From NCBI RefSeq assembly GCF_000308695.1, contig NZ_BAGG01000106.1, positions 1 through 35,575 on the forward strand: 35,575 bases of DNA, read 5' to 3'. The notes under the pieces are model-generated. The model did no database searches. It was not told where the DNA came from and was given only the letters and a program-made list of their open reading frames with translations. Below are positions 16,434 through 24,210 of this stretch, piece after piece; positions within the stretch are counted from its first letter, which is position 1, and each line of letters opens with the position of its first letter. The position numbers were made by a program, and so were the translations under genes. This DNA comes from Nocardia takedensis NBRC 100417. Its GTDB lineage: Bacteria; Actinomycetota; Actinomycetes; Mycobacteriales; Mycobacteriaceae.

Positions 16434-16877
16434 TCATCGCGGGTCCACCGCCAGGTACAGATCGATCTTGTAGGCGTGCGGATAACACTCGAAATCCCCG
16501 GTATAGGTCCGTCGTATCTGATTGTGTTCCTCGGCGTAGGCGATCTGGGTCCACAGGTCGGTCATCACCTGCGGGAAATTGCCCACCGAGGAGAAGCGCG
16601 CGTAGGTCCCGGCGCGCAACCGCGCGATCAGGTGACCGCGGGTCACCTCCTCGAAGCGCGCGCACTGATATCCCACGATCTGGGTGTGATAGGTGCCGAG
16701 TTCGCCGCTGTAATCGGTGTACGCGCTGGCCAGCGGACCGCCGAGTTCCTGGTGCAGCACCGCCGCCCACGCCGCCTCGAGATCGTGGTCACGCAATTCC
16801 CCGAGCGCACGTTTCGGGCTGCGCACCGGGAGTCCGGCAACCCACGTCTCGTCCCGCTCGACGATTTCAAACTGCAT
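16434..16877 (-). CDS. GyrI/Cass2-type effector-binding domain protein (upstream copy)
   Basis: A 147-residue protein starting MQFEIVERDETWVAGLPVRSP, the characteristic opening of GyrI-like effector-binding proteins, where a strand is followed by a conserved G-P/S segment. Residues 55-75 (ELGTYHTQIVGYQCARFEEV) and 86-110 (RAGTYARFSSVGNFPQVMTDLW) match the two halves of the fold, and IDLYLAVDP closes it. There is no DNA-binding domain. It lies directly upstream of the related 15944-16378 gene and downstream of the PAS-like protein at 17024, all on the minus strand. The ATG at 16877 is preceded by a weak AAAGAG purine tract. Its role may be small-molecule sequestration or sensing; no function can be assigned from sequence alone. 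Confidence 0.8.
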   Translation of the reverse strand: MQFEIVERDETWVAGLPVRSPKRALGELRDHDLEAAWAAVLHQELGGPLASAYTDYSGELGTYHTQIVGYQCARFEEVTRGHLIARLRAGTYARFSSVGNFPQVMTDLWTQIAYAEEHNQIRRTYTGDFECYPHAYKIDLYLAVDPR

Positions 16878-17023
16878 GAAAAGACTCTTTCGAGGTGCAT
16901 CCTGGGGCGCGCCCGCATCCGGTCGGCTGGAACCGCCATGCTATCAACACGACCGCGCCGGGAACGATCACCCGGCCGCCGCGCGGCCCGTCCCGGACCG
17001 GCGTTGAACTGGTCATATGTCCG

Positions 17024-18067
17024 TCAAGCGGGGTTGGCAGACCCGCCGCCCCAGACGGCCACCCCCGGTGGCGTGTCGCTCGGGACGGGACGGATCAGAC
17101 AGGTCAGGAAACGCGGCAGACCGCGCGGCAAGCGGATGCACGTCAACTCGACCGCGCACCACTCCCGCGAGATCGTCAGCAGTCGGACGACCAATCGCGC
17201 CCGCTCCACCTGCTCACATGCCAGCGACATCAGCGTGCGCCCGTAGATCTCGAAATCGTCCGGATGCACCAGATGGGTCGTGACCAGGTCGAAGGTGTCC
17301 GCCTCGCCCGGATCGACCCCGCGCGAAGCCGGATGGTGCCGCCAGGCGATCTCGGTCAGCGGCGGGGTCAGCCACTCGATGATCTGCATGGTCTCGACGT
17401 CGATGAGCGCGGCGGTGCTGCCGAGCAGCGCCGCCGCGGCATCGCGGTGATAGGTGGGCGCGACCAGGCCGGGTTCGCGGGCCGGTTCGACCTGCAACAG
17501 CAGGCCGCGCAGCATGCCGGGAGCGTGGTAGCGGAAGAACCCGAACACCTTCGCGCCGCGATCGTCAGGGGTGAGCACCTGCATCGTGCCCTGCCACTGC
17601 ACCCCGGGCGCCGCTTGCAGCGCCGCCGCCACCAAGCGGTCGCGGTCCTCGCATTCCACGATCCGGGACAGGAACCACGCGCCGTGCAGCATCGGATGCC
17701 CGCCGGGCAGCACCGTGCCGCCGCCGCCATGGCTCATCACCGTCCATTGGCCGCCGTCCCAGACGAAGACATCGATCCCGGGCGGCTGGTCCCGCCGGGC
17801 CGCCCCCACCCACAGCCGCACCGCCAGCGGAGCGCCGTCCGGCCCCGGCACGGGTTCGGCGTAGGCGTGCTGGATGGCGCCGCGCACCAGGACCTCCCGC
17901 TCGGCGCGGTCGTTGGACTCGATGACCTGCCCCACCACCGAACTCGCCACGGCCGCCAGCGAACTCGGCCGCACCAACCGGTGCAGCGAACGCTCCCGGA
18001 CACCGCCCTCTCCCGGCACCTGCCGGATCCCCCGGTCCGGCTCCGCGGCGTCGATCAGATACCACAT
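17024..18067 (-). CDS. Rv3651-like PAS/GAF-type sensory protein
   Basis: A 347-residue soluble protein that resembles the M. tuberculosis Rv3651 family: an N-terminal segment (MWYLIDAAEPDRG, then about residues 30-110 ending in AVRLWVGAARR), a middle alpha/beta region, and a C-terminal PAS-like domain with ALIDVETMQIIEWL, a HPDDFEIYGRTL motif typical of PAS helices, and a closing strand pair (WCAVELTCIRLP). There is no output domain, transmembrane segment or kinase motif, so it may sense a ligand and act through protein contacts. ATG 18067 is well supported by AGGGGGG upstream. It is between ohrR (114 bases away) and the two effector-binding proteins, in a same-strand set of small-molecule sensing genes. 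Confidence 0.62.
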   Translation of the reverse strand: MWYLIDAAEPDRGIRQVPGEGGVRERSLHRLVRPSSLAAVASSVVGQVIESNDRAEREVLVRGAIQHAYAEPVPGPDGAPLAVRLWVGAARRDQPPGIDVFVWDGGQWTVMSHGGGGTVLPGGHPMLHGAWFLSRIVECEDRDRLVAAALQAAPGVQWQGTMQVLTPDDRGAKVFGFFRYHAPGMLRGLLLQVEPAREPGLVAPTYHRDAAAALLGSTAALIDVETMQIIEWLTPPLTEIAWRHHPASRGVDPGEADTFDLVTTHLVHPDDFEIYGRTLMSLACEQVERARLVVRLLTISREWCAVELTCIRLPRGLPRFLTCLIRPVPSDTPPGVAVWGGGSANPA

Positions 18068-18181
18068 ATTCCCCCCTCGGTTCTCGGACGACCCCGCGCC
18101 CTGCCCCTGGCGACGTGGTCGACTGCTGCCCCTGTCGCGTTCGACTCTACGGCCACCCGGCCGGTTCGGATCGACCGCTGG

Positions 18182-18652
18182 TCAGGAAGGCCGGACCGGT
18201 TCCTCCGGCTCGACCTGCCGGTGTTCCACCACGGCGGCGAATTCACGCAGCCTGCCCCGGAATTCGGTCAATTCGTCCAGATCCCAGCCGATGGCCTCGG
18301 CCAGCCTGCGCGGAACGGTGCGCGCCCGCGCCCGCAGCGCCGCGCCCTGCTCGGTCAGGCGGACCTGCACCGACCGCTCGTCCTCGACGGACCGCGTGCG
18401 CGTCAGCAGACCGTTCGCCTCCAACCGCTTGAGCAGCGGCGAGAGGGTGCCGGAGTCGAGTTCCAGCGCCGTGCCGAGTTCCTTGACGGTCACCGGCTGA
18501 CGTTCCCAGAGCACCAACATGACCAGGTACTGCGGGTAGGTCAGCCCCAGACCGTCCAGCAGCGGACGGTAGAGCCTGGTCATCGCGCGGGACGCGGCGT
18601 ACAGCGCGAAGCACACCTGGTTGTCGAGTTGGAGTTCCTCGGGGTCCGTCAT
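18182..18652 (-). CDS. ohrR: MarR-family organic-hydroperoxide-sensing repressor, OhrR type
   Basis: A 156-residue winged-helix protein closely resembling Bacillus OhrR. It keeps the single N-terminal peroxidatic cysteine (QVCFALYAASR, Cys14) and the two tyrosines that stabilise its oxidised form (Tyr18 and Tyr28), followed by YRPLLDGLGLTYPQYLVMLVLWE and the wing residues DERSVQVRLT. Oxidation of this cysteine by organic or fatty-acid hydroperoxides would release DNA. There is no second C-terminal cysteine, so it is of the one-Cys class that uses a low-molecular-weight thiol such as mycothiol. ATG 18652 has GGAGG eight bases upstream. The usual target gene ohr is not present in the window, so the regulon must include the neighbours or distant loci. 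Confidence 0.9.
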   Translation of the reverse strand: MTDPEELQLDNQVCFALYAASRAMTRLYRPLLDGLGLTYPQYLVMLVLWERQPVTVKELGTALELDSGTLSPLLKRLEANGLLTRTRSVEDERSVQVRLTEQGAALRARARTVPRRLAEAIGWDLDELTEFRGRLREFAAVVEHRQVEPEEPVRPS

Positions 18653-18688
18653 CGTCACCACCTCCTCACCGAACGGTAGCGAGCCATT

Positions 18689-18707
18689 CGGTTGCCCACA
18701 ATAACCG
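18689..18707 (-). promoter_or_regulatory. Candidate OhrR operator
   Basis: An inverted repeat CGGTT-N9-AACCG lies 37 bases upstream of the ohrR start, in the place expected for an autoregulatory operator. It does not match the Bacillus OhrR box, so the call is positional. Confidence 0.35.
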
Positions 18708-18832
18708 CAGGTCAGCAACCATCCGAACCGCAGGCCAGCGCACCGTCGGCGGAGACGTCGATCAGCGGGGTCCGCGCGGCCCACTGTTCCGCATGGGCGA
18801 CGGCGTACACAGTCACGATCCACGTGCCGGTC

Positions 18833-18861
18833 TTGTCCTGTTTACCCGATTCGCCTACGCT
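18833..18861 (+). promoter_or_regulatory. Promoter for leaderless membrane-protein gene
   Basis: TTGTCC (18833-18838), a 17-base spacer and TACGCT (18856-18861) form a good SigA-type promoter. Transcription would start about 7-10 bases further on, at or next to the GTG at 18871, predicting a leaderless mRNA. Confidence 0.55.
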
Positions 18862-18870
18862 CCCGCCTTC

Positions 18871-21126
18871 GTGAGAACAAGCGCGACCATCGAATCGCGA
18901 CGAGAACGCGTCCTCTGGGGGGCGATCACCGCGGTCGGCGTCCTCGCCGGATACGCCGCGGTCCTGCTCGCGGACGCACGCCACTACTACACCGACGACA
19001 CCGAGGCGCAGTACGCGCCGATGTGGGTGATGCTCGGAAACGAGCTGCGCGCCGGACGTTTTCCCGCCTTGGTGCCGTGGCAGTGGATGTCGGGCAACTA
19101 CTCGCTGGAAGAGGCCGGACTCTACAACCCGCCCCAGTTGCTCGTCCATTTCCTGGCGCCGTCGATGGACGACCTCGCCCTCTACGCGACCGCCGTCAAA
19201 CTCGTGTTCTCCATCATCGCCGCACTCGGCGTCTACCGGATCTGCCTGGCCTACGGGGCCCGCGCGCCCTGGGCCGCGGTCGCGGGCACGGCCTTCCCGC
19301 TCAGCGGGTGGTTCCTGTTCTTCGACCAGGCCAGCTGGGTCACCCCGCACACCGCGACCGCCTGGCTGGTCAACGCGTGGGCCTCGGCGGTCCTCTACGC
19401 GCGCGGCCGCAGCGGGCCGATCCCGCTGTTCGTGTTCCTCTACCTCACCCTGACCGTCCAGTACGCCTTCCCCGCCGTACTCGCCGGACTGGTCATCGCC
19501 TGCGTCGCCGTCGGCGAATACCTGTTCCAACGCGGCGCCGCACCCGCCGTGCGCCTGATCCTGGCCTCCGGTTGCGCCGCCCTGGCCGCCCTGGCCGCCA
19601 ATCTGCCCGGCATCCTGTCCTCGCAGGTCACCTGGCGCGGCAGCGTCGAAATCCACAACGACCCGTTCCTGACCGTGCCGTGGTCGGAATCACTGAACGC
19701 CAGTCTCCCCAGCACCACTCCGGCCTTCACCGCCTGGTGGGGGCATGTGCAACCGCTGCCGATGGTCTACATCGCCTGGTTCCTGATCCCCGCGCTGGCG
19801 TTCGTCGCCTGGCGCGCGGCGGCCGACTCGCTGCGCGAATACAGCGGCGTCGTCCTGTTCGCCGCGATCGTGCTCATGTGGACCGCGGGCCCCGGCGCGA
19901 TCGGACCGCTGCGCTGGCCCGCGCGGGTGCTGCCGATGCTGGCCATCGCGCTGCTGGTCCTGGTGTGCATTCTGCTGAGCAGACACGGCGTGTTCGACTC
20001 CGCACGGCGTCGACTGACAGCGGCCTGCCTGCTCGTCGCAGCCCTCTTGATCCGATCGATCTCGGCCGCGCCGGACCTCTGGGTGCGGCACCTGCTCGCG
20101 GTCCTCGCGGTGGTCGCGCTCGGCGCGGGGGTCCTCTGGCTGGCGCGTCATCGCGGCATCGCCGCCGCCTGCGCCCTGACCATCGCGGCGATGTTCCCCA
20201 TCGCCTACGTCCAGGTGCACAGCGCCCCGCCCACCCCGCTGTCCTACAACTTCCCCGAACGCCGCTCCGAGATGGCCGCCGCCTTCCCCGACTTCCCCGG
20301 CCGCACCCTGCAACTCGCCGACCGGGCACTGCTGCAACCCGGCGACCGGACCCTGTCGGGGGCGTGGGGATCGCTGTCCATCGGCAGCTACGCCAAGAAC
20401 CTCGGCCTCGACTACGTCAACGGCTACACCCCGATCGGTCACGCCGCCTTCGCCGGCTTGCTGTGCATGGCCTGGGACGGCAGCACGTGCGCCGACGCCT
20501 ACCGCCGCGCCTTCGAGATCGAACCGTCCACGGGACGCACCGTCGTCGACCTGATGAAGATGGACCGCGTCGTCCTGCACGTCGCCCAGTACCCCGACGC
20601 CCGGCAACGGCCCGCTCCCGAAGGCTGGCGGTGGGTCGACCACCCCGGCCACGAGCGCTACATCCACGTCCTCGAACGCGTCGACGGCCCGGTCTCCGGA
20701 CGCGACGGCATGATCGCCGACAGTGACGGCGTCGTGGTCCTGTCCGCCGGCGAGCACCGGACCTACCGCACCGACGCCGTCGTCAGTTCGGCCAACGGCG
20801 GACGGCTGGTGCTGTCCCGGCTGAACTGGCCGGGACACCGGATCACGCTCAACGGCAGCGAACTTCCGCTGGCCACGGTCGCCAAGACCTTCCTCGCGGT
20901 CGACATCCCCGCGGGCACCCGCGCCGCCCACCTGACGCTGACCTGGCGACCGCCCGGATGGGAACTGTCCCTCGCGGGCGCGGTCGGCGGGGTGGCCGGC
21001 CTCGGGGCCCTGCACTGGCTGCACCTGCGTCAGCGCCGCCGCGGAGTCGACGCGCCCATCGGGTCCGCGACGGCGATCCCGGTCGAGGGGAATCCCGAAC
21101 GCGAGGTGACCGTCACCGGTCCGTGA
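18871..21126 (+). CDS. Large polytopic membrane protein, YfhO/GT-C-like
   Basis: A 751-residue integral membrane protein with about a dozen hydrophobic spans in the first 500 residues. A long extracytoplasmic part follows, and one last membrane span lies near residue 715. The first loop after span 1 contains acidic and aromatic residues (HYYTDDTEAQYAPMW), as in GT-C glycosyltransferases where the first loop carries the catalytic Asp. Another loop reads NYSLEEAGLYNPPQLLVHF. The overall plan resembles YfhO-type proteins, which help add sugars to cell-wall polymers, but I do not recognise a specific orthologue. GTG 18871 (MRTSATIESRRERVLWG) is chosen because a well-spaced promoter ends just before it; the frame is open for 26 more codons upstream. 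It may work with the GT87 protein at 22378-23673. Confidence 0.8.
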   Translation: MRTSATIESRRERVLWGAITAVGVLAGYAAVLLADARHYYTDDTEAQYAPMWVMLGNELRAGRFPALVPWQWMSGNYSLEEAGLYNPPQLLVHFLAPSMDDLALYATAVKLVFSIIAALGVYRICLAYGARAPWAAVAGTAFPLSGWFLFFDQASWVTPHTATAWLVNAWASAVLYARGRSGPIPLFVFLYLTLTVQYAFPAVLAGLVIACVAVGEYLFQRGAAPAVRLILASGCAALAALAANLPGILSSQVTWRGSVEIHNDPFLTVPWSESLNASLPSTTPAFTAWWGHVQPLPMVYIAWFLIPALAFVAWRAAADSLREYSGVVLFAAIVLMWTAGPGAIGPLRWPARVLPMLAIALLVLVCILLSRHGVFDSARRRLTAACLLVAALLIRSISAAPDLWVRHLLAVLAVVALGAGVLWLARHRGIAAACALTIAAMFPIAYVQVHSAPPTPLSYNFPERRSEMAAAFPDFPGRTLQLADRALLQPGDRTLSGAWGSLSIGSYAKNLGLDYVNGYTPIGHAAFAGLLCMAWDGSTCADAYRRAFEIEPSTGRTVVDLMKMDRVVLHVAQYPDARQRPAPEGWRWVDHPGHERYIHVLERVDGPVSGRDGMIADSDGVVVLSAGEHRTYRTDAVVSSANGGRLVLSRLNWPGHRITLNGSELPLATVAKTFLAVDIPAGTRAAHLTLTWRPPGWELSLAGAVGGVAGLGALHWLHLRQRRRGVDAPIGSATAIPVEGNPEREVTVTGP

Positions 21127-21191
21127 ACCTCGCGTCGGTCTACATCATCGCGGTGATTCGTTGTCCCGGCGACCGTCCGGCCGCACGCCCA

Positions 21192-21683
21192 TCAGGTCAG
21201 CGCGCCGTCGATGCACAGCGAATCCGACCGCCAAGTGGGGCCGGGACGATGGTCACCGGGTGCGAAATCCCACTCCGAGATCGAGGCGGCGGATTTCCAC
21301 AGGTGGGTGCCGTCGCGAGTGACCACCACCTGGTGGACGTCCTGCGCGCCGTCGATCAACTGCGCCCCGACGCAGTAGTCGGAGTAGTCGGTCCCCGGTT
21401 GCCGCGCGCCGGGACTGAACACACCGGCGGGGTGGCCCGCCGCACCCGGATTCGCGACGACCCGGCCGTCCGCGCGCACCGGCCCCGCCGACCACACGGG
21501 TGTACGACCGTCGTTCCCACAGGTGTAGCCGGAACCACCCGCGGTGATCGTCGTCCCGGCCGGGTACTGCACGCCCGCCCAAAGGCACGCCGCCGGGTCG
21601 GCGTTCGCGCCGCCCGCCGTGATCGTCCCCAGCGCGAGAACCGCCGCCGCGGGCAAAGTGATACGAATTGCTCTGTGTCCCAT
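21192..21683 (-). CDS. Small secreted protein, unknown function (downstream of pair)
   Basis: A 163-residue protein with a classical signal peptide (MGHRAIRITLPAAAVLALG, cleavage near GGANA-DP). The mature part of about 135 residues has four cysteines, in AACLWAG, GSGYTCGND, DYCVGAQ and SLCIDGAL, which could form two disulfides outside the cell. The segment between about residues 55 and 110 is rich in Gly, Pro and Asp. I recognise no domain. ATG 21683 has AGGGGG six bases upstream; the ATG at 21689 lies too close to that site. It starts 11 bases after the stop of another secreted protein gene and is convergent with the membrane protein gene (65-base gap). Both small proteins share a GSGYT-(V)C motif. 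Confidence 0.75.
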   Translation of the reverse strand: MGHRAIRITLPAAAVLALGTITAGGANADPAACLWAGVQYPAGTTITAGGSGYTCGNDGRTPVWSAGPVRADGRVVANPGAAGHPAGVFSPGARQPGTDYSDYCVGAQLIDGAQDVHQVVVTRDGTHLWKSAASISEWDFAPGDHRPGPTWRSDSLCIDGALT

Positions 21684-21694
21684 CGTCATCCCCC

Positions 21695-22063
21695 TCAGCA
21701 CCAGCCGGCCCGGGGGCGGCAGACCGTGTAGCCCGAACCGTCCTCGCGCGGCACCGCCGTCCAACTCCGGTCGCCCCCGGAACCGCCGACACCCGGCGTC
21801 GCGGCCTGCCCCTGCCCGTACCGCTCGTCGCGATAGTCGCGGCGCGCGTCCTGATGTTCGCGCTGCCGCAACACATTCGGATCGGTGTGGTTGTAGCCGA
21901 GCGGGTCGATGTGGTGCGCGCCGGTGGTGTCGCGACCGGGGTGGCCCGCGCGCGCGTCGGGATTCGCGTACGCGCCGCCCGCTCCCGCGATCAGGCCCGC
22001 CGTCGCCGCGCCGGCGAGCAGGGACAGGGTCGATACACGCCGTCGAAGAACACGATTCGCCAC
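21695..22063 (-). CDS. Small secreted protein, unknown function (upstream of pair)
   Basis: A 122-residue protein that starts at GTG 22063. It has a basic N-terminus (MANRVLRRRVSTLSLLAG) and a hydrophobic core ending in GGAYANP, a good signal peptidase site. The mature region is hydrophilic and rich in Asp, Arg, His and Gln (HHIDPLGYNHTDPNVLRQ, then DARRDYRDERYGQG). It ends with a cysteine-containing GSGYTVCRPRAGWC. Only the last 14 residues contain cysteines, which could pair with each other. No domain is recognised. It is cotranscribed with the secreted protein gene 11 bases downstream. The short distance, shared signal peptides and shared GSGYT motif suggest the two exported proteins work together. 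The start could also be a few codons away, since the ribosome-binding site is poor. Confidence 0.65.
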   Translation of the reverse strand: MANRVLRRRVSTLSLLAGAATAGLIAGAGGAYANPDARAGHPGRDTTGAHHIDPLGYNHTDPNVLRQREHQDARRDYRDERYGQGQAATPGVGGSGGDRSWTAVPREDGSGYTVCRPRAGWC

Positions 22064-22377
22064 GGCTCCGTTGCCTCGCTCTCGGGTGTTCCGGTCGCCG
22101 ACCGTCGGCGACCAACTACTGAGTTGAACAGTAGATGAACAACCTGAGACCTTCGCGTTGATTTTCTCAGGAACAGGCGATATGTCGAGCAGTATCGAAC
22201 TCTTGTTGTGCGCCCCTCTCGAAATACCTGCGCATTGATACGAAGTCGGATCGTAGGAATCGCGTAGGCACCTCGACATGCGGAAGCCGTCGCAGCGTTT
22301 CGAGCAGCAGCGCCTTCTCCAGGGGCCAGGGCGAGTCGGCCCGCGATGGACCGCGCGCCCACTATCGACACCGACGG
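22064..22377 (-). other. 314-base gap with a possible gene remnant (open frame 22167-22361)
   Basis: This stretch lies between the GT87 gene and the secreted-protein pair. From 22361 down to 22167 the minus strand has a 64-codon open frame with no start codon near its beginning. It encodes a protein-like stretch including PWPLEKALLLETLRRLPHVE and SDFVSMRRYFERGAQQEFD. The first half has high GC at third codon positions, and the second half does not. It may be the decayed 3' end of a lost gene or a chance frame. The AT-richer part 22090-22260 probably contains the promoter of the secreted-protein genes. Nothing else is recognised. Confidence 0.3.
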
Positions 22378-23673
22378 TCAGTCGACGGGCAGATCGGCCC
22401 GCGCCGGTCCCGACCACGTCTGCCGCACCACGACCTTGTCCACCACCGGTTCGGTGGGAACGACCCGCGCGGCGCGACGCGACAGCACCCACGCCCCCAC
22501 CAACAACACCCCGTAGCCCAAGACGTAGATATTCGTCAGGATCGGCGCGATCGGCCACGACGGCGGCAACAGGAACACCCCGATCGACACCCACGTCGGG
22601 CTCCAGTGATATGCCCACGCGCACGACGACAGATACAGCGCGGCCGCCACGAACCACCACTGCCACCGGTACTGCGCGCGATGCACCAGATACACCAGCA
22701 GCGGCACGAACCACACCCAGTGGTGCCCCCACGAATACGGCGACACCACACACGCCGTCAGCCCCGCCAGGATCACCGCCGGCAGGCGTTCACCGCGCCG
22801 ATACAGCGCCGCCGTCAACAGCAGGCTGACCGCCGCCACCGCGCACGCCGCCAACACCCACAACCACATCGGCGCGGGACGGCCGAGCAGATGCGCCATC
22901 GTCCCGCGCAGCGACTGGTTGGCCGGATGTGTGTCGTCGGCGATGCGCCCTGCTTTGAAGAACGTCGAGGTCCAGTACTGCCGGGAGTCCGCGGGCAGCA
23001 GCACCCAACTCACCCCGACCGTGGTCAGGAACACCCCCAGCGCCGTCGCCGCCGAACGCCACTGCCGCAAGACGACGAACTGCACCACGAAATAGCTCGG
23101 CACCAATTTGATTCCCGCCGCGATCCCCACCCCGACACCGCGCCCGCGCGTCCCTTCCGCCCGCGACCAGTCCCACAGCACCAACAGCATCAGCACCAGA
23201 TTGATCTGCCCGTAGTACAAAGTCGTGCGCACCGGTTCGAGGAAAAGGCAACTCGCCGTCAACAACACGCTCACCAGAACCAGACGACGGTCCAGGCGAT
23301 ATCCGAGAACACGCCAGCTCAGTAGCACACAGGCCAGCAGCACCGCGATGTTGACGCCGAACCAGGTGTCGGTCACCGCGCCCCACGGCACCCGCTCGAT
23401 CGGCAGAAAGGCCAGCGCCGAGAACGGTGTATAGGTGTAGAGCAGCCCGTAGAAGGTCGGCTCGGTGTAGAGCGGGCGATCGTGCAGGATGCGCCACGCG
23501 CCGTCGCGATAGACGTGCACGTCCAGTCCGCCGACCAGGATTCCCGACTTGTCCAACCACGGATCGACAGTGGCGAACAACAGGAACAACGCGAGCACGG
23601 CGGTGGTGGCGAGCACGAAATACGTCGGCTTCGTGACAGGAAAATCCAACGGCCGTGAATTGCGCACGAACAC
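22378..23673 (-). CDS. GT87-family (DUF2029) polyprenol-phosphate mannosyltransferase-like membrane protein
   Basis: A 431-residue polytopic membrane protein of the GT-C GT87/DUF2029 family, whose mycobacterial members (PimE, Rv2181 and others) add alpha-1,2-mannose from polyprenol-phosphate-mannose to PIM, lipomannan or arabinomannan on the outer face of the membrane. The first external loop keeps the catalytic Asp region (GGLDVHVYRDGAWRILHDRPLY), followed by FYGLLYTYTPFSALAF, YYGQINLVLM, GIAAGIKLVPSYF and SPYSWGHHWVW, all diagnostic. About ten transmembrane spans are visible. The start is taken as GTG 23673 with a G-rich site eight bases upstream; TTG 23700 and GTG 23667 are alternatives. 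The acceptor cannot be told from sequence. It is a single-gene unit convergent with nothing nearby. Confidence 0.87.
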   Translation of the reverse strand: MFVRNSRPLDFPVTKPTYFVLATTAVLALFLLFATVDPWLDKSGILVGGLDVHVYRDGAWRILHDRPLYTEPTFYGLLYTYTPFSALAFLPIERVPWGAVTDTWFGVNIAVLLACVLLSWRVLGYRLDRRLVLVSVLLTASCLFLEPVRTTLYYGQINLVLMLLVLWDWSRAEGTRGRGVGVGIAAGIKLVPSYFVVQFVVLRQWRSAATALGVFLTTVGVSWVLLPADSRQYWTSTFFKAGRIADDTHPANQSLRGTMAHLLGRPAPMWLWVLAACAVAAVSLLLTAALYRRGERLPAVILAGLTACVVSPYSWGHHWVWFVPLLVYLVHRAQYRWQWWFVAAALYLSSCAWAYHWSPTWVSIGVFLLPPSWPIAPILTNIYVLGYGVLLVGAWVLSRRAARVVPTEPVVDKVVVRQTWSGPARADLPVD

Positions 23674-23792
23674 TTGACTTACCCCCGCCGGGATTCTCAA
23701 ACCTGACAGCGACGCGGCCTCGATACCGAATTCATACCGGAAAGAGTCCGGAACAGCGGTGATAGCCGCTCACGTCGGCGCGGTGACCGTCC

Positions 23793-24023
23793 TCACCCCG
23801 AAGCGGCCTCCTGTCCGAGATCGGGAAAACTCGCGACCAGATTGTCCAGACATCGCCGGACCTCGCGCAGTTCCCGATGCAGCAATTGCGATTCCGTCGT
23901 CGCGCGCGGCGTACCGCGACTGGTCACCCCCATCGCCCGGATCGCGGCCTCCAGCGACGCGGCCTCGGCGACCAACAGTTCGTAGAAGACCCTCGCCTGC
24001 TCACTATCGGATCGGTCCCGCAC
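23793..24023 (-). CDS. Small hypothetical helical protein
   Basis: A 76-residue protein beginning at GTG 24023 with GAGGA four to eight bases upstream. The sequence (SEQARVFYELLVAEAASLEAAIRAMG, then SQLLHRELREVRRCLDNLVASF) predicts two amphipathic helices, a likely helical hairpin or small coiled coil, with a single Cys. No family is recognised. It lies 119 bases upstream of the GT87 gene on the same strand and is divergent from the DUF1460 gene. Codon choice is normal for the genome. It could be a small regulator or an adaptor, but no function is claimed. Confidence 0.55.
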   Translation of the reverse strand: MRDRSDSEQARVFYELLVAEAASLEAAIRAMGVTSRGTPRATTESQLLHRELREVRRCLDNLVASFPDLGQEAASG

Positions 24024-24210
24024 GCGTCCTCATCCCACCGCATCCGACCGGCCCACCCGGCCGGTCCTTCGTCCCTCCATGGTTACGTCACGGTGAATGC
24101 GCGTCAAACGCCATCCGTCCCGGATGCGGGCATGTCACCGGGATTTCATCTCCTCCCGAATCGACCGGCTAGCCTTGACCGGAGCCCAACCCGAGCACGC
24201 TGGAGGCACG

